8,102 bases of DNA. Origin: PALSA-1004 sp046715035 (GTDB taxonomy: Bacteria; Pseudomonadota; Gammaproteobacteria; Burkholderiales; SG8-41). The stretch is from assembly GCA_046715035.1 (NCBI GenBank), contig JBKJZR010000248.1, forward strand, positions 1 to 8,102, written 5' to 3'. Below are positions 1 to 7,300 of the stretch, one piece after another. The position numbers were made by a program, and so were the translations under genes. The notes below the pieces were generated by a model, which worked only from the letters and a program-made list of their open reading frames with translations, was not told the origin of the DNA and ran no database searches. Position 1 is the first letter of the stretch. Each line of letters starts with the position of its first letter.

Positions 1-38
1 GCCCTGGGGGCGTGGGAAGCATCTCCCTCACCCTCGGC

Positions 39-68
39 CCCTCTCCCGGGGGCCCCGGGGGGAGAGGG
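39..68. repeat. GC-rich inverted repeat (hairpin) after the TSUP gene
   Basis: Positions 39-47 (CCCTCTCCC) pair perfectly with 60-68 (GGGAGAGGG), giving a 9 bp stem around a 12-base G/C loop. It lies about 20 bases past the stop codon of the minus-strand TSUP gene. There is no T-run after the stem on the minus strand, so it is not a textbook intrinsic terminator. The CCCTC...GAGGG pattern resembles dispersed intergenic palindromes seen in many proteobacterial genomes. It may end or stabilise the operon transcript, or be such a repeat. Confidence 0.5.
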
Positions 69-89
69 AAGCACGCCATTTCCGAACAC

Positions 90-854
90 TTAATCGCCCA
101 GCCATCCGAGCTCGGCTGCGATCAGCGCGACGCCGACGACGATGCACAGCACGGCGACGAGCTTGCGCAGAACGGCTGCGTCGACCGCATGTGCGATGCG
201 CGCGCCCAGCAACACCCCGGCGATTTCCACCAGCGTAACCGTCGCCGCGATGCCGAAATCGATCGTTCCGTAGCGCAGATTGCCGAGCGACCCGGAGGCT
301 GCCGCAACGATCTGGATGACCTGGCTCGTACCGATCGCGGTCAGCGCGGGGAATCCGCACAGCACCATCAGCGGCACGGACAGCGCGGGACCGCCGACGC
401 CCGTCAGGCCAGAGCCGAAACCGGCAATCGCGCCGAGGAAGAGCAGCAGCGCCCGTTGCGCCCGCCAGTCCCCGGCGAATGCAGGGTCCCGGGCGCCGTG
501 CCAGGACGCGAGCGAGTAGACGCCGGCGAACACGATGACTGCGGCCAGCAGCAGCGCCAGGATGCCAGGGCCGGTGCGCGAGTTGACCCATGCGCCGGCG
601 AACGCGAAAAAAACGGCACCCAGCAGGACCGGGCGCGTCACCCGCCAGTCGATGCTGCCTCGACGCTGGAACAGCCAGGTGCCGGTGATACCGGTGAAAG
701 CGAAAGTGAACAGCGCGGTCGCCATGGCGGCGTGTATCGGCAGGCCAGCGAACGTTGTCAGTGCAGGAATCAGCAGGATGCCGCCGACGCCCACCGCGCC
801 GATGAGCGTGCCCACGCCGAATGCGCACAGCAGCAGCCAGACGATCGCGGTCAC
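90..854 (-). CDS. TSUP (TauE/SafE-type) membrane anion exporter
   Basis: A 254-residue, strongly hydrophobic inner-membrane protein of the sulfite exporter TauE/SafE (TSUP) family, whose members move sulfite, sulfoacetate or related anions across the inner membrane. It shows the internal duplication typical of the family: glycine-rich repeat one at residues 18-32 (IGAVGVGGILLIPAL) and repeat two at about 147-163 (GSGLTGVGGPALSVPLM), followed by the usual GTSQ and GNLRYG segments near 175-196. About eight membrane spans are expected and the length is normal. The start is a GTG at 852-854 without a clear Shine-Dalgarno sequence, and it ends in TAA. The frame stays open upstream for 22 codons, back to the TAG that ends the preceding gene, so the true start could lie slightly further upstream. 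It is last in the minus-strand row. The substrate cannot be told from sequence. Confidence 0.9.
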   Translation of the reverse strand: MTAIVWLLLCAFGVGTLIGAVGVGGILLIPALTTFAGLPIHAAMATALFTFAFTGITGTWLFQRRGSIDWRVTRPVLLGAVFFAFAGAWVNSRTGPGILALLLAAVIVFAGVYSLASWHGARDPAFAGDWRAQRALLLFLGAIAGFGSGLTGVGGPALSVPLMVLCGFPALTAIGTSQVIQIVAAASGSLGNLRYGTIDFGIAATVTLVEIAGVLLGARIAHAVDAAVLRKLVAVLCIVVGVALIAAELGWLGD

Positions 855-920
855 TGGCGTGCTGGGCGCAGCGCGAAAGCGATTGCCGCGGCCGGAGCTC
901 CCGCGCGCCGCACGCTGAAC

Positions 921-1385
921 CTACCCCGACGCGAATGCGGTGAGATTGCCGGTGATCAGCACGTTGAGTTGCTTCATCAGGTGGTAGCCCAGGCTGTGAT
1001 CGGCTTTCATGAGCAGCAGCAACTGCGCGCCGTCGACGGCGAGCACGATGCACGGGGTGATACAGAAGGCCGATGCAATGCGTTGAGGTGCATGCTCGAC
1101 GAGCGCCGCCCATCCCAACACCTCACCGCGGCGCAGGATCTGCCCGGCGGATGCCTGGCGGCTGCCCAAGCCGATGCTGAAGCGCACCATGCCTTCAACG
1201 AGCACGTAGCAGTCGGCCCCCGCATCGCCCAGGTTGTAGATCTAGCTGTGCTGCGCATAGTGCTCGACCCGGCCGAGCGCGGCTACGCGCGCACGCTGCG
1301 AGGGGGTCAACCCGGAAAAAAACCCGGTCTCCGCAACGATATCCGCGCCGCTGGGAGACCCCATCAGGGGCGCCGGCCGGCTCAC
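921..1385 (-). pseudogene. single-domain cyclic-nucleotide-binding (CNB) protein, interrupted by TAG
   Basis: Reading from GTG at 1385, which overlaps the preceding gene's TGA as GTGA, or from an in-frame ATG at 1364, the frame gives a Crp-type CNB fold. The start of the domain reads FFSGLTPSQRARVAAL, then an in-frame TAG at 1242-1244, then IYNLGDAGADCYVLVEGMVRF, which is the family's I-x-x-x-GD-x-x-x-x-x-Y-x-L-x-x-G-x-V core, then a GEVLGWAAL phosphate-binding-cassette-like segment and a C-terminal helix. Domain similarity continues on both sides of the TAG in one frame, so a nonsense change inside a once intact gene is the simplest reading. A restart at ATG 1203-1205 would make only 94 residues and lose the first strands. 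There is no helix-turn-helix, so the intact product would be a stand-alone sensor domain of about 147-154 residues. The terminal stop is also TAG. It lies between the PanB-like and TSUP genes. Confidence 0.75.
1242..1244 (-). other. in-frame amber codon inside the CNB gene
   Basis: The complement of CTA at 1242-1244 is TAG. It falls between codons reading Gln-His-Ser and Ile-Tyr-Asn-Leu-Gly-Asp, where the family normally has the strand leading into the GD turn. A single base change from GAG, CAG, AAG or TCG would produce it. It is either a nonsense mutation, a sequence error, or much less likely a recoded position. Confidence 0.8.
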
Positions 1386-2251
1386 TGCTTCCAGCCCACC
1401 TTGTCCTTGAACTTCTTGAGCTCGTCATCTTTCATGAAAACGGTGTGCTCCTTGCCCGGGTAGATGCGCTTGCGGACTTCGTCGCGATAGTCGGTCAATC
1501 CCTTTTCGATGATGGGGACCAGATCGCAATAGATCTTCGAATGGCGCGGCGTGTGTTTCTCGTACAGGTGGAACAGATCCGAGCCGATGATGTGCACGCC
1601 GTCCGACGTGTTGCCCGAGCCGAGACTGATAACCGGGACCGGCAGCGTCTCGGTCAAATATTGCGACACCTCGGACGTGACGACTTCCGTCATGATCGAG
1701 AAGCATCCGGCGTCGACAAACGCCCAGGCATCGTCGACGAGCTCCTTGGCGCGGTCGGCCGACTTGCCCTGCGCCGCAAACCCGCCGAGCTGAGGAATGC
1801 GCATCGGACAAATGCCGATATGCCCCTGCACGGGGATGCCGGCCTTGACGATGGCCTCAATGTACTTGGCGTGATGCTGGTTGCCTTCGCATTTCATGAC
1901 TTCGGCGCCGCCGTGCGCGACGTACTTGGCTGCATTGTCGACTGCCTGCTGCCCTGACAGGTGGAAGCTCATGTAGGGCATGTCGACCATGCGCAGTCCG
2001 TACTGGGAGCCGCGCTTGACGGCCTGCGCCATGAACATCACTTCCTCGAACGATACCGAGGTCGTCGACTCGTGGCCGAACAGCACCATGCCGCCCGTAT
2101 CGGACACGCAGAGGATATCGATGCCGACGCGGTCGGCGACGATGGCGGTTTCATAGTCGTAAACGGCGAGCTGGACGATAGGCTCCTTCTTTTGCTTCTT
2201 GTCCATGAGCATGGGGATGGTAACTTTCTTGCGGGCGGCGGGTTCGGCCAT
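1382..2251 (-). CDS. PanB-like (ketopantoate hydroxymethyltransferase family) enzyme
   Basis: A 289-residue cytoplasmic protein of the PanB / PEP mutase TIM-barrel superfamily. PanB adds a hydroxymethyl group from methylene-tetrahydrofolate to 2-oxoisovalerate in pantothenate synthesis. Family landmarks are present in order: AVYDYETA (29-36), the first metal-site Asp in VSDTGGMV (D51), the second metal-site Asp in VDMPYMSF (D90), the Lys/Glu pair in MKCEG (K120, E122), GHIG (143-146), QLGGF (154-158), the probable catalytic Glu in TEVV (E189), and GSGNTSDG (211-218). The metal and acid residues are kept, but several blocks differ from housekeeping PanB (SDTGG for GDSLG, GSGNTSDG for GAGPDCDG). 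It may therefore be a paralogue acting on another 2-oxoacid, and I give no symbol. The start at 2251 is fixed by a strong AGGAAGGAG site 5 bases upstream. It sits among transporter genes, not beside panC or panD. Confidence 0.85.
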   Translation of the reverse strand: MAEPAARKKVTIPMLMDKKQKKEPIVQLAVYDYETAIVADRVGIDILCVSDTGGMVLFGHESTTSVSFEEVMFMAQAVKRGSQYGLRMVDMPYMSFHLSGQQAVDNAAKYVAHGGAEVMKCEGNQHHAKYIEAIVKAGIPVQGHIGICPMRIPQLGGFAAQGKSADRAKELVDDAWAFVDAGCFSIMTEVVTSEVSQYLTETLPVPVISLGSGNTSDGVHIIGSDLFHLYEKHTPRHSKIYCDLVPIIEKGLTDYRDEVRKRIYPGKEHTVFMKDDELKKFKDKVGWKQ

Positions 2252-2256
2252 GACTG

Positions 2257-2265
2257 CTCCTTCCT
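2257..2265 (-). promoter_or_regulatory. strong Shine-Dalgarno site of the PanB-like gene
   Basis: The minus strand reads AGGAAGGAG five bases before the ATG at 2249-2251. It is the clearest ribosome-binding site in the window and fixes this start. It suggests independent, efficient translation of the enzyme within the operon, unlike the neighbouring genes with weak sites. Confidence 0.8.
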
Positions 2266-2283
2266 GGGTGGGTTTACTGACAA

Positions 2284-2832
2284 TTACACAACCGCGCGAC
2301 AGTGCGGTTGCGCTCGACGCAGGGTATCGCCTTCGGCCAGTATCACCGCGCGCTCGATGACGTTCTCCAGCTCGCGCACGTTGCCGGGCCAGTGATACTG
2401 CGCAAGCAATTCCTCGACATCGCGACTGATATCGGTGATGCGCTTGCCAAGGCGGCGGCCGTGTTCCGCGACGAAATGGCGCGCCTGGATGTGGATGTCC
2501 TTGCCGCGGCTGCGCAGGGGCGGCACCTGGATGCCCCGGTCGGCAGGCGCCGCAGATGGAGCCGTTGCGGCGCCGTTTCCTGCCCGGGAGGAGGCGCGAT
2601 GATCGCCTCCTGCGACCTCAGCCACGGCAAGGGGGCCCTGCGGCGCCGAGCGATACGCAGGGAACATGGCTTCAAAGCTCCGGTCAGGCGCGCTCTCGAG
2701 GCTCGTTCCCGCATGGCGCAGCGTCGCGTTGACGAATGTCACCACGCCCTGCTCGTCGATCATCAACGCAGGCCAGGGCGGCCCTTCGAGGCAGCCGCGC
2801 ATGATCTCGTCCGCATCGATAGCGTTATTCAT
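2284..2832 (-). pseudogene. remnant of a PAS-containing sigma-54-dependent activator
   Basis: A 182-codon frame from ATG at 2830-2832 to TAA. Residues about 18-60 look like the start of a PAS sensor domain (PALMIDEQGVVTFVNATL). After a low-complexity Ala/Ser stretch (about 61-99) the sequence jumps directly into the late part of a sigma-54 AAA+ ATPase domain: VPPLRSRGKDI (103-113) and the highly conserved WPGNVRELENVIERAVIL (148-165). Walker A, the GAFTGA loop and Walker B are all absent. The C terminus ends shortly after (RRAQPHCRAVV), with no Fis-type DNA-binding helix-turn-helix. Full-length members usually exceed 400 residues, so this appears to be an in-frame internal deletion plus 3' loss. 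It can hardly activate sigma-54 transcription. An in-frame TTG at 2872-2874 would extend it, but ATG 2832 fits the PAS start better. The intact form may once have regulated the adjacent operon. Confidence 0.75.
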
Positions 2833-2851
2833 CGCACTGCCGACCCGCGCG

Positions 2852-2986
2852 TCAGCATGAAAAGAAATTCGCAAAGCCGATCAGAAATTCGGGGTTGAGA
2901 TACGCCCTGAAACTCAGATAGCTGACATAAGCGAGCAGCGAGAGCACGAGTATCCAGACCCAAAAGCCGCGCGTGTGCGTCATCAT
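2852..2986 (-). CDS. 44-residue single-span membrane peptide coupled to the MFS gene
   Basis: A small frame whose ATG (2984-2986) overlaps the TGA of the MFS transporter gene as ATGA, the usual sign of translational coupling. A second ATG follows immediately. The product has a short basic N terminus (MMTHTRGF), a hydrophobic helix at about residues 8-26 (W/I/L/V/Y-rich, WVWILVLSLLAYVSYLSF), then a short tail with Asn-Pro-Glu and a second hydrophobic patch ending in FFSC. The charge distribution suggests the N terminus lies in the cytoplasm. I do not recognise the family. Its position suggests an accessory or stabilising subunit of the transporter. It ends in TGA, 19 bases before the regulator remnant. 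It could be chance, but the overlap, clean hydropathy and lack of other coding in the gap favour a real gene. Confidence 0.65.
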   Translation of the reverse strand: MMTHTRGFWVWILVLSLLAYVSYLSFRAYLNPEFLIGFANFFSC

Positions 2987-4254
2987 GCGCTGCTCCGCGC
3001 GCGCAGGCCCGATACGTCGCGCTCGTCGATCGGCACGCACAGCGCCGCGGCTACCACGCTCAACACGACGCACAGTATCCACACCGACTGGTACGATCCG
3101 GTGAGATCGAAGATGAAGCCGCCGTACCAGGCGCCGAAAAAGCTGCCGATCTGATGGCCGAGGAACGCGATGCTGAACAGCGTGGACAGGTACTTGACGC
3201 CAAAAATCTGCGCTACCAGGCCGTTGGTGAGCGGCACGGTGCCCAGCCACGTCACGCCCATGCAGATGGCGAACGCCCAGATGGTGGCAGCCGAGAGCGG
3301 CAGCGCGATGAAGAGCGTGATCGCCACGGCACGAATGCCATAGATCCAGACCAGCAGATACTTCTTGCTGAAATGGCCGCCCAGCCAGCCGCTCGCGTAC
3401 GAGCCGATGATGTTGAAGAAGCCGATCAACGCCAGTGCCGTCATGCCTTCGGTGGGCGACAGACCCTTGTCGACGAGGTAGGCGGGCAGGTGGACCATCA
3501 TGAAAATAGTCTGGAAACCGCAGACGAGAAAGCTCGCCGTCAGATACCAGAAGCCCCGGTGGGCGCCTGCCTCGCGGAGGGCTGCGCCGAGGCTCTGGTC
3601 GCTCGTGTGTGCGGCGTGATTGTCGCCAGCCAGGGCGCTCGCCAGCGGCACGATCAACAGCGACGTTACGCCCAGCAGAACCAGCGCCTGCAGCCAGCCG
3701 ATATTGCTGATCAGGAACTGCTCGTAAGGCAGCATCGCAAACTGGCCGAATGAACCCGCCGCACCGACCAATCCCAGCGCGGCGCTGCGTTTGGCGGGTG
3801 AAGCCGCGCGTCCGACGACTCCCATCACGACGCCGAAACCCGTGCCGCTCAGGCCCAGCCCGACGAGCAGTCCCGCGCCCAGGCCGAACACCAGCCCCGT
3901 TGTCGAATACGCCATCAGCAGCAGACCCAGCGCATAGAAGATGCTGCCTGCGATCAGCACGCGCGCAGCACCGAACTTGTCGGCGATCATGCCCGCGAAT
4001 GGCTGCGCGCACCCCCAGACCAGGTTTTGCAGGGCGATCGCGAACGCAAAGGTCTGCCGGTTCCACCCCAGGTCGAGCGTCATCGGCTGCAGGAAAAGGC
4101 CGAAACCATGGCGCGTGCCCAGCGACAGCATCAACACCATGCTTCCGCATGCGAGTACTACCGCGGGCGTGCGCCATGTACCGCCGCTTTTTGCAATGCT
4201 CGGAATGTGGCCTCCGCGACTGGGCCGGCTGCGCGCCGGCTCGAATAAAACCAT
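2983..4254 (-). CDS. MFS transporter, monocarboxylate-transporter-like
   Basis: A 423-residue inner-membrane permease of the major facilitator superfamily with about 12 membrane spans and a central hydrophilic loop near residues 208-232. The motif between spans two and three reads GMIADKFGAARVLI (88-101), matching MFS motif A. The SPAKRSAALGLVGAAGSFGQ stretch (152-171) and the late FLGHQIGSFFGAWYGGF segment with LTGSYQS (364-390) resemble bacterial monocarboxylate/oxalate-formate type MFS members. The likely substrate is a small carboxylate, but this is inference. The frame is open up to ATG 4404, yet those 50 residues are hydrophilic and overlap the divergent gene, so ATG 4254 is preferred. 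It lacks a good Shine-Dalgarno. A GGAGG four bases before an ATT codon inside the frame (residue 17) is curious. It is first of the minus-strand row and overlaps the small membrane ORF. Confidence 0.88.
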   Translation of the reverse strand: MVLFEPARSRPSRGGHIPSIAKSGGTWRTPAVVLACGSMVLMLSLGTRHGFGLFLQPMTLDLGWNRQTFAFAIALQNLVWGCAQPFAGMIADKFGAARVLIAGSIFYALGLLLMAYSTTGLVFGLGAGLLVGLGLSGTGFGVVMGVVGRAASPAKRSAALGLVGAAGSFGQFAMLPYEQFLISNIGWLQALVLLGVTSLLIVPLASALAGDNHAAHTSDQSLGAALREAGAHRGFWYLTASFLVCGFQTIFMMVHLPAYLVDKGLSPTEGMTALALIGFFNIIGSYASGWLGGHFSKKYLLVWIYGIRAVAITLFIALPLSAATIWAFAICMGVTWLGTVPLTNGLVAQIFGVKYLSTLFSIAFLGHQIGSFFGAWYGGFIFDLTGSYQSVWILCVVLSVVAAALCVPIDERDVSGLRARSSA

Positions 4255-4320
4255 TATCGCACAACGGCTAACAGCGTTTCCTGCCTTGCCCGCAACCTGA
4301 CATCGGGGGGCTTTTGTGCT
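4255..4320. promoter_or_regulatory. divergent intergenic region
   Basis: This 66-base gap separates the start of the minus-strand MFS gene from the first possible start of the plus-strand flavoprotein gene, so promoters for both directions are expected in it or just inside the coding ends. I see no convincing -35/-10 pair and no GG-N10-GC sigma-54 site. A GGGGGG run at 4305-4310 lies 10 bases before ATG 4321 and could act as a weak ribosome-binding site. If the plus-strand gene really starts at ATG 4360, the gap is 105 bases. Confidence 0.4.
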
Positions 4321-7300
4321 ATGTTCGCGCGCTCTGCAATTCCCCGCTATCCGCGTTCCATGCTGAAACTCGCGCACGGCCTCGAGTTCGCCGATCTTTA
4401 TCACCTTGAAGGCCTGCTGCGGCTCGACGACGCATTTGTAAGCGCGCTAACCGCGACGGATGCCGCACTGGGCGCAAGCCTGCGCACCGGGCGCAGCGAT
4501 CCGTCACAACTGTCGGCAAAGCAGGAGTCCGAGCTCCTGATCGCGCTCGCCCCGCATCTCGAGGATTTCCTCGCGGGGCTGTTCGGCATAGAAACCGAGG
4601 TTCGGCAGCTCGCTGCACGCCATCATGAGCTGGCGCCGCTCTACGCGTGCAAGCGGCTTTTCGTGCAGCGCAAGGCGATGCACAAGTACCGTGCGGACGC
4701 CGCTGGCGCGTTCGACGGCGAGGCGTTGCGCGCCGAGCTCGCGCAGCGTTTCGGGGGAGCGTTCAGCGAGCTCGCATTCGCACAGCACGTGACGCGCTGG
4801 CAGCAGGACGAGCAGGTGCATGCGGTCGAGCTCGACGTCGCGCTGCGCTACGCGGCGTGGGCTGCCCAGACGCCGGCCGGCCGGGATCATCATGCGCGGG
4901 GCGTGCTGTTCAATGCGCCCCACAAGCTCCATTACCAGCACCTGGTGCCGCTCGTGGCGGACCAATCTGCAGGCTATACCGCCTACGCCGCCCCCGCCGC
5001 GCACTTGCGCAGACGCGAGGGATTCAAGCTGACGGACGCGGGGATGGATTTAGTCGGTGCGCTCGACGAGGCGCATTACTGCATCTGGTGCCACGAGCAG
5101 GGCAAGGACTCGTGCTCGAAAGGCCTCCACGAAAAGGGCGCGAGCGGCAGGGGCGCGGCCGCCTTCAAGAAAAGCCCGTTCGGCGTCACGCTCGCCGGCT
5201 GTCCGCTCGAAGAGAAGATCTCGGAATTCCATAAGCTCAAGGCCGAAGGCGTGCCGCTCGGCGCGCTCGCCATGATCATCGTCGACAATCCGATGGTCGC
5301 CGCGACGGGACACCGCATCTGTAACGACTGCATGAAATCGTGCATCTACCAGAAACAGGAGCCCGTCGACATCCCGCAGGCGGAAACGCGCACGCTCAAG
5401 GACATCCTCGAGCTGCCCTGGGGCTTCGAAATCTACAGCCTGCTGACGCGCTGGAATCCGCTCAATCTGCGCATGCCGTACCCGAGACCGGCTTCGCACA
5501 AGCGCGTGCTGATCGCCGGCATGGGTCCTGCCGGGTTCACGCTGGCTCACTATCTGCTCAACGACGGACACTGCGTGGTGGGCATGGACGGGCTCAAGAT
5601 CGAGCCGGTGCCGGCGCGCTGGTCAGGCGTGGGCGCCGCTGGCCAGCGCACCGCATTCGAGCCGGTGCACGACGTGCGCTCGCTCTATGAAGCGCTCGAC
5701 GCGCGCATCATGGCGGGCTTCGGCGGAGTGGCGGAATACGGCATCACGGTGCGCTGGGACAAAAACTTTCTCGCGCTCATCCGCCTGCTGCTGGAGCGGC
5801 GCGCCGCTTTTGCGCTGTATGGCGGCGTGCGCTTCGGCGGAACCATCAGTCTCGAGGACGCGTTCGCGCTCGGCTTCGACCACGTCGCGCTGGCGATCGG
5901 TGCCGGCCGCCCGACGGTGCTCAACCTGGAAAACGGACTCGCGCGCGGCGTGCGCACGGCATCGGACTTTCTGATGGCGCTGCAGTTGACGGGCGCCGCC
6001 AAGTCCGATTCGCTGGCGAACATGCAGCTGCGGCTGCCGGTCGTGGTGATCGGCGGCGGTCTGACCGCGATCGACGCGGCGACCGAAGCGCTGGCTTATT
6101 ACCCGGTGCAGGTCGAGAAATTCCTGCTGCGCTACGAAACGCTGATGCGCGAGAGCGGCGAGGCGGCGGCACGGCTGGCGTGGAACGAGGAAGAACGCGC
6201 CATCGCGGACGAGTACCTGGCGCATGCGCGGGCGATGCGGCAGGAGCGGCTGGAGGCGGCACGCGCCGGCCGCGCGCCGCGCATCCTCGAGCTGCTGCAG
6301 TCGTGGGGCGGTGTCACCATCGCCTATCGCAAGCGCCTGATCGACAGCCCGTCGTATACGCTCAACCACGAGGAAGTGCAGAAGGCGCTCGAGGAAGGCA
6401 TACGCTTTGCGGAGTGCCTCGATCCCGCGGCGATCGAGGTCGATGCGTTCGGACATGCGCGCGCGATCCGGATGACGCTGCAGCAGCGCGACGACGCCGG
6501 AAAATGGGCGGCGGCGGGAGAAGTGACGCTGGCGGCGAAGACACTGCTGATCGCCGCCGGCACGCAGCCGAACACCGTGCTCGCGCGCGAAGACCCGGCG
6601 CATTTTGCGCTCGACGGCCGCTACTTCCAGGCGTGCGACGAGGAAGGTCGTCCGGCCGCGCCCGAGCGGGCGATCTCCAAACCCCTGGAGTCGCGCGTGC
6701 TCCTCGCCCGCCGCGCCGACGGGCGCTGCGTGAGCTATTTCGGCGACGTCCATCCGTCGTATTTCGGCAATGTGGTGAAAGCGATGGGCAGCGCGAAACA
6801 GGGGTATCCGCTCGTCAGCCGCGTGCTCGGACGCATCCAGCCCGCACTGGAATGTGCAGATGCGGAATTCATCGCCCGGCTCGACGGGGAACTGCGGGCG
6901 ACCGTGCATGAGGTCGTGCGACTCACACCGCAGATCGTCGAGGTCGTGGTGCGGGCGCCGCTCGCCGCGCGCCGGTTCAGGCCCGGGCAGTTCTACCGCC
7001 TGCAGAATTTCGAAGCGCAGTCGCCGCGCACCGGGGATACCGCGCTGACGATGGAGGGAATTGCGCTCACCGGCGCGTGGGTCGACGCGCAGAAGGGACT
7101 GGTGTCGACCATCGTGCTCGAGATGGGCGGGTCGAGCAACCTGTGCCGCGCGCTGCGTCCGGGGGAACCGGTAGTGCTGATGGGGCCGACGGGGACGCCG
7201 ACCGAGATTCCGGCCGACGAAACCGTCATTCTCGCCGGCGGTGGACTCGGCAACGCGGTGCTGTTTTCGATCGGCCAGGCGATGCGGCGCGCCGGCAGCA

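Noticed and set aside
28..1113. Minus-strand 361-codon frame overlapping the TSUP gene
   Set aside because: Different register from the TSUP protein, low-complexity Arg-rich product, no recognisable domain.
1311..1326. CCCGG-A7-CCCGG pattern
   Set aside because: It is a direct, not inverted, repeat, lies inside the CNB coding frame and encodes Gly-Phe-Phe-Ser-Gly in register, so it is neither a terminator nor an evident frameshift site.
12..1463. Long plus-strand open frame of 483 codons
   Set aside because: It is antisense to the TSUP, CNB and PanB-like genes. Its product is rich in Arg, Gln, His, Asp and Ala with no domain, as expected from a GC-rich shadow frame.
2987..4264. Minus-strand 470-codon frame overlapping the MFS gene, upstream of the small membrane ORF
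   Set aside because: Out-of-register shadow of the MFS gene. Only its last 44 codons, after the MFS stop, look like a real protein and are annotated separately.
4255..4320. Possible sigma-70 promoter hexamers (TTGCCC on plus, TTGCGG on minus)
   Set aside because: The partner -10 boxes at 17 bases are poor matches, and such hexamers occur by chance in GC-rich DNA.
4255..4404. 50-residue N-terminal extension of the MFS protein to ATG 4404
   Set aside because: Hydrophilic, Cys/Arg-rich and overlapping the coding start of the divergent gene; MFS proteins of this type normally start close to the first span.
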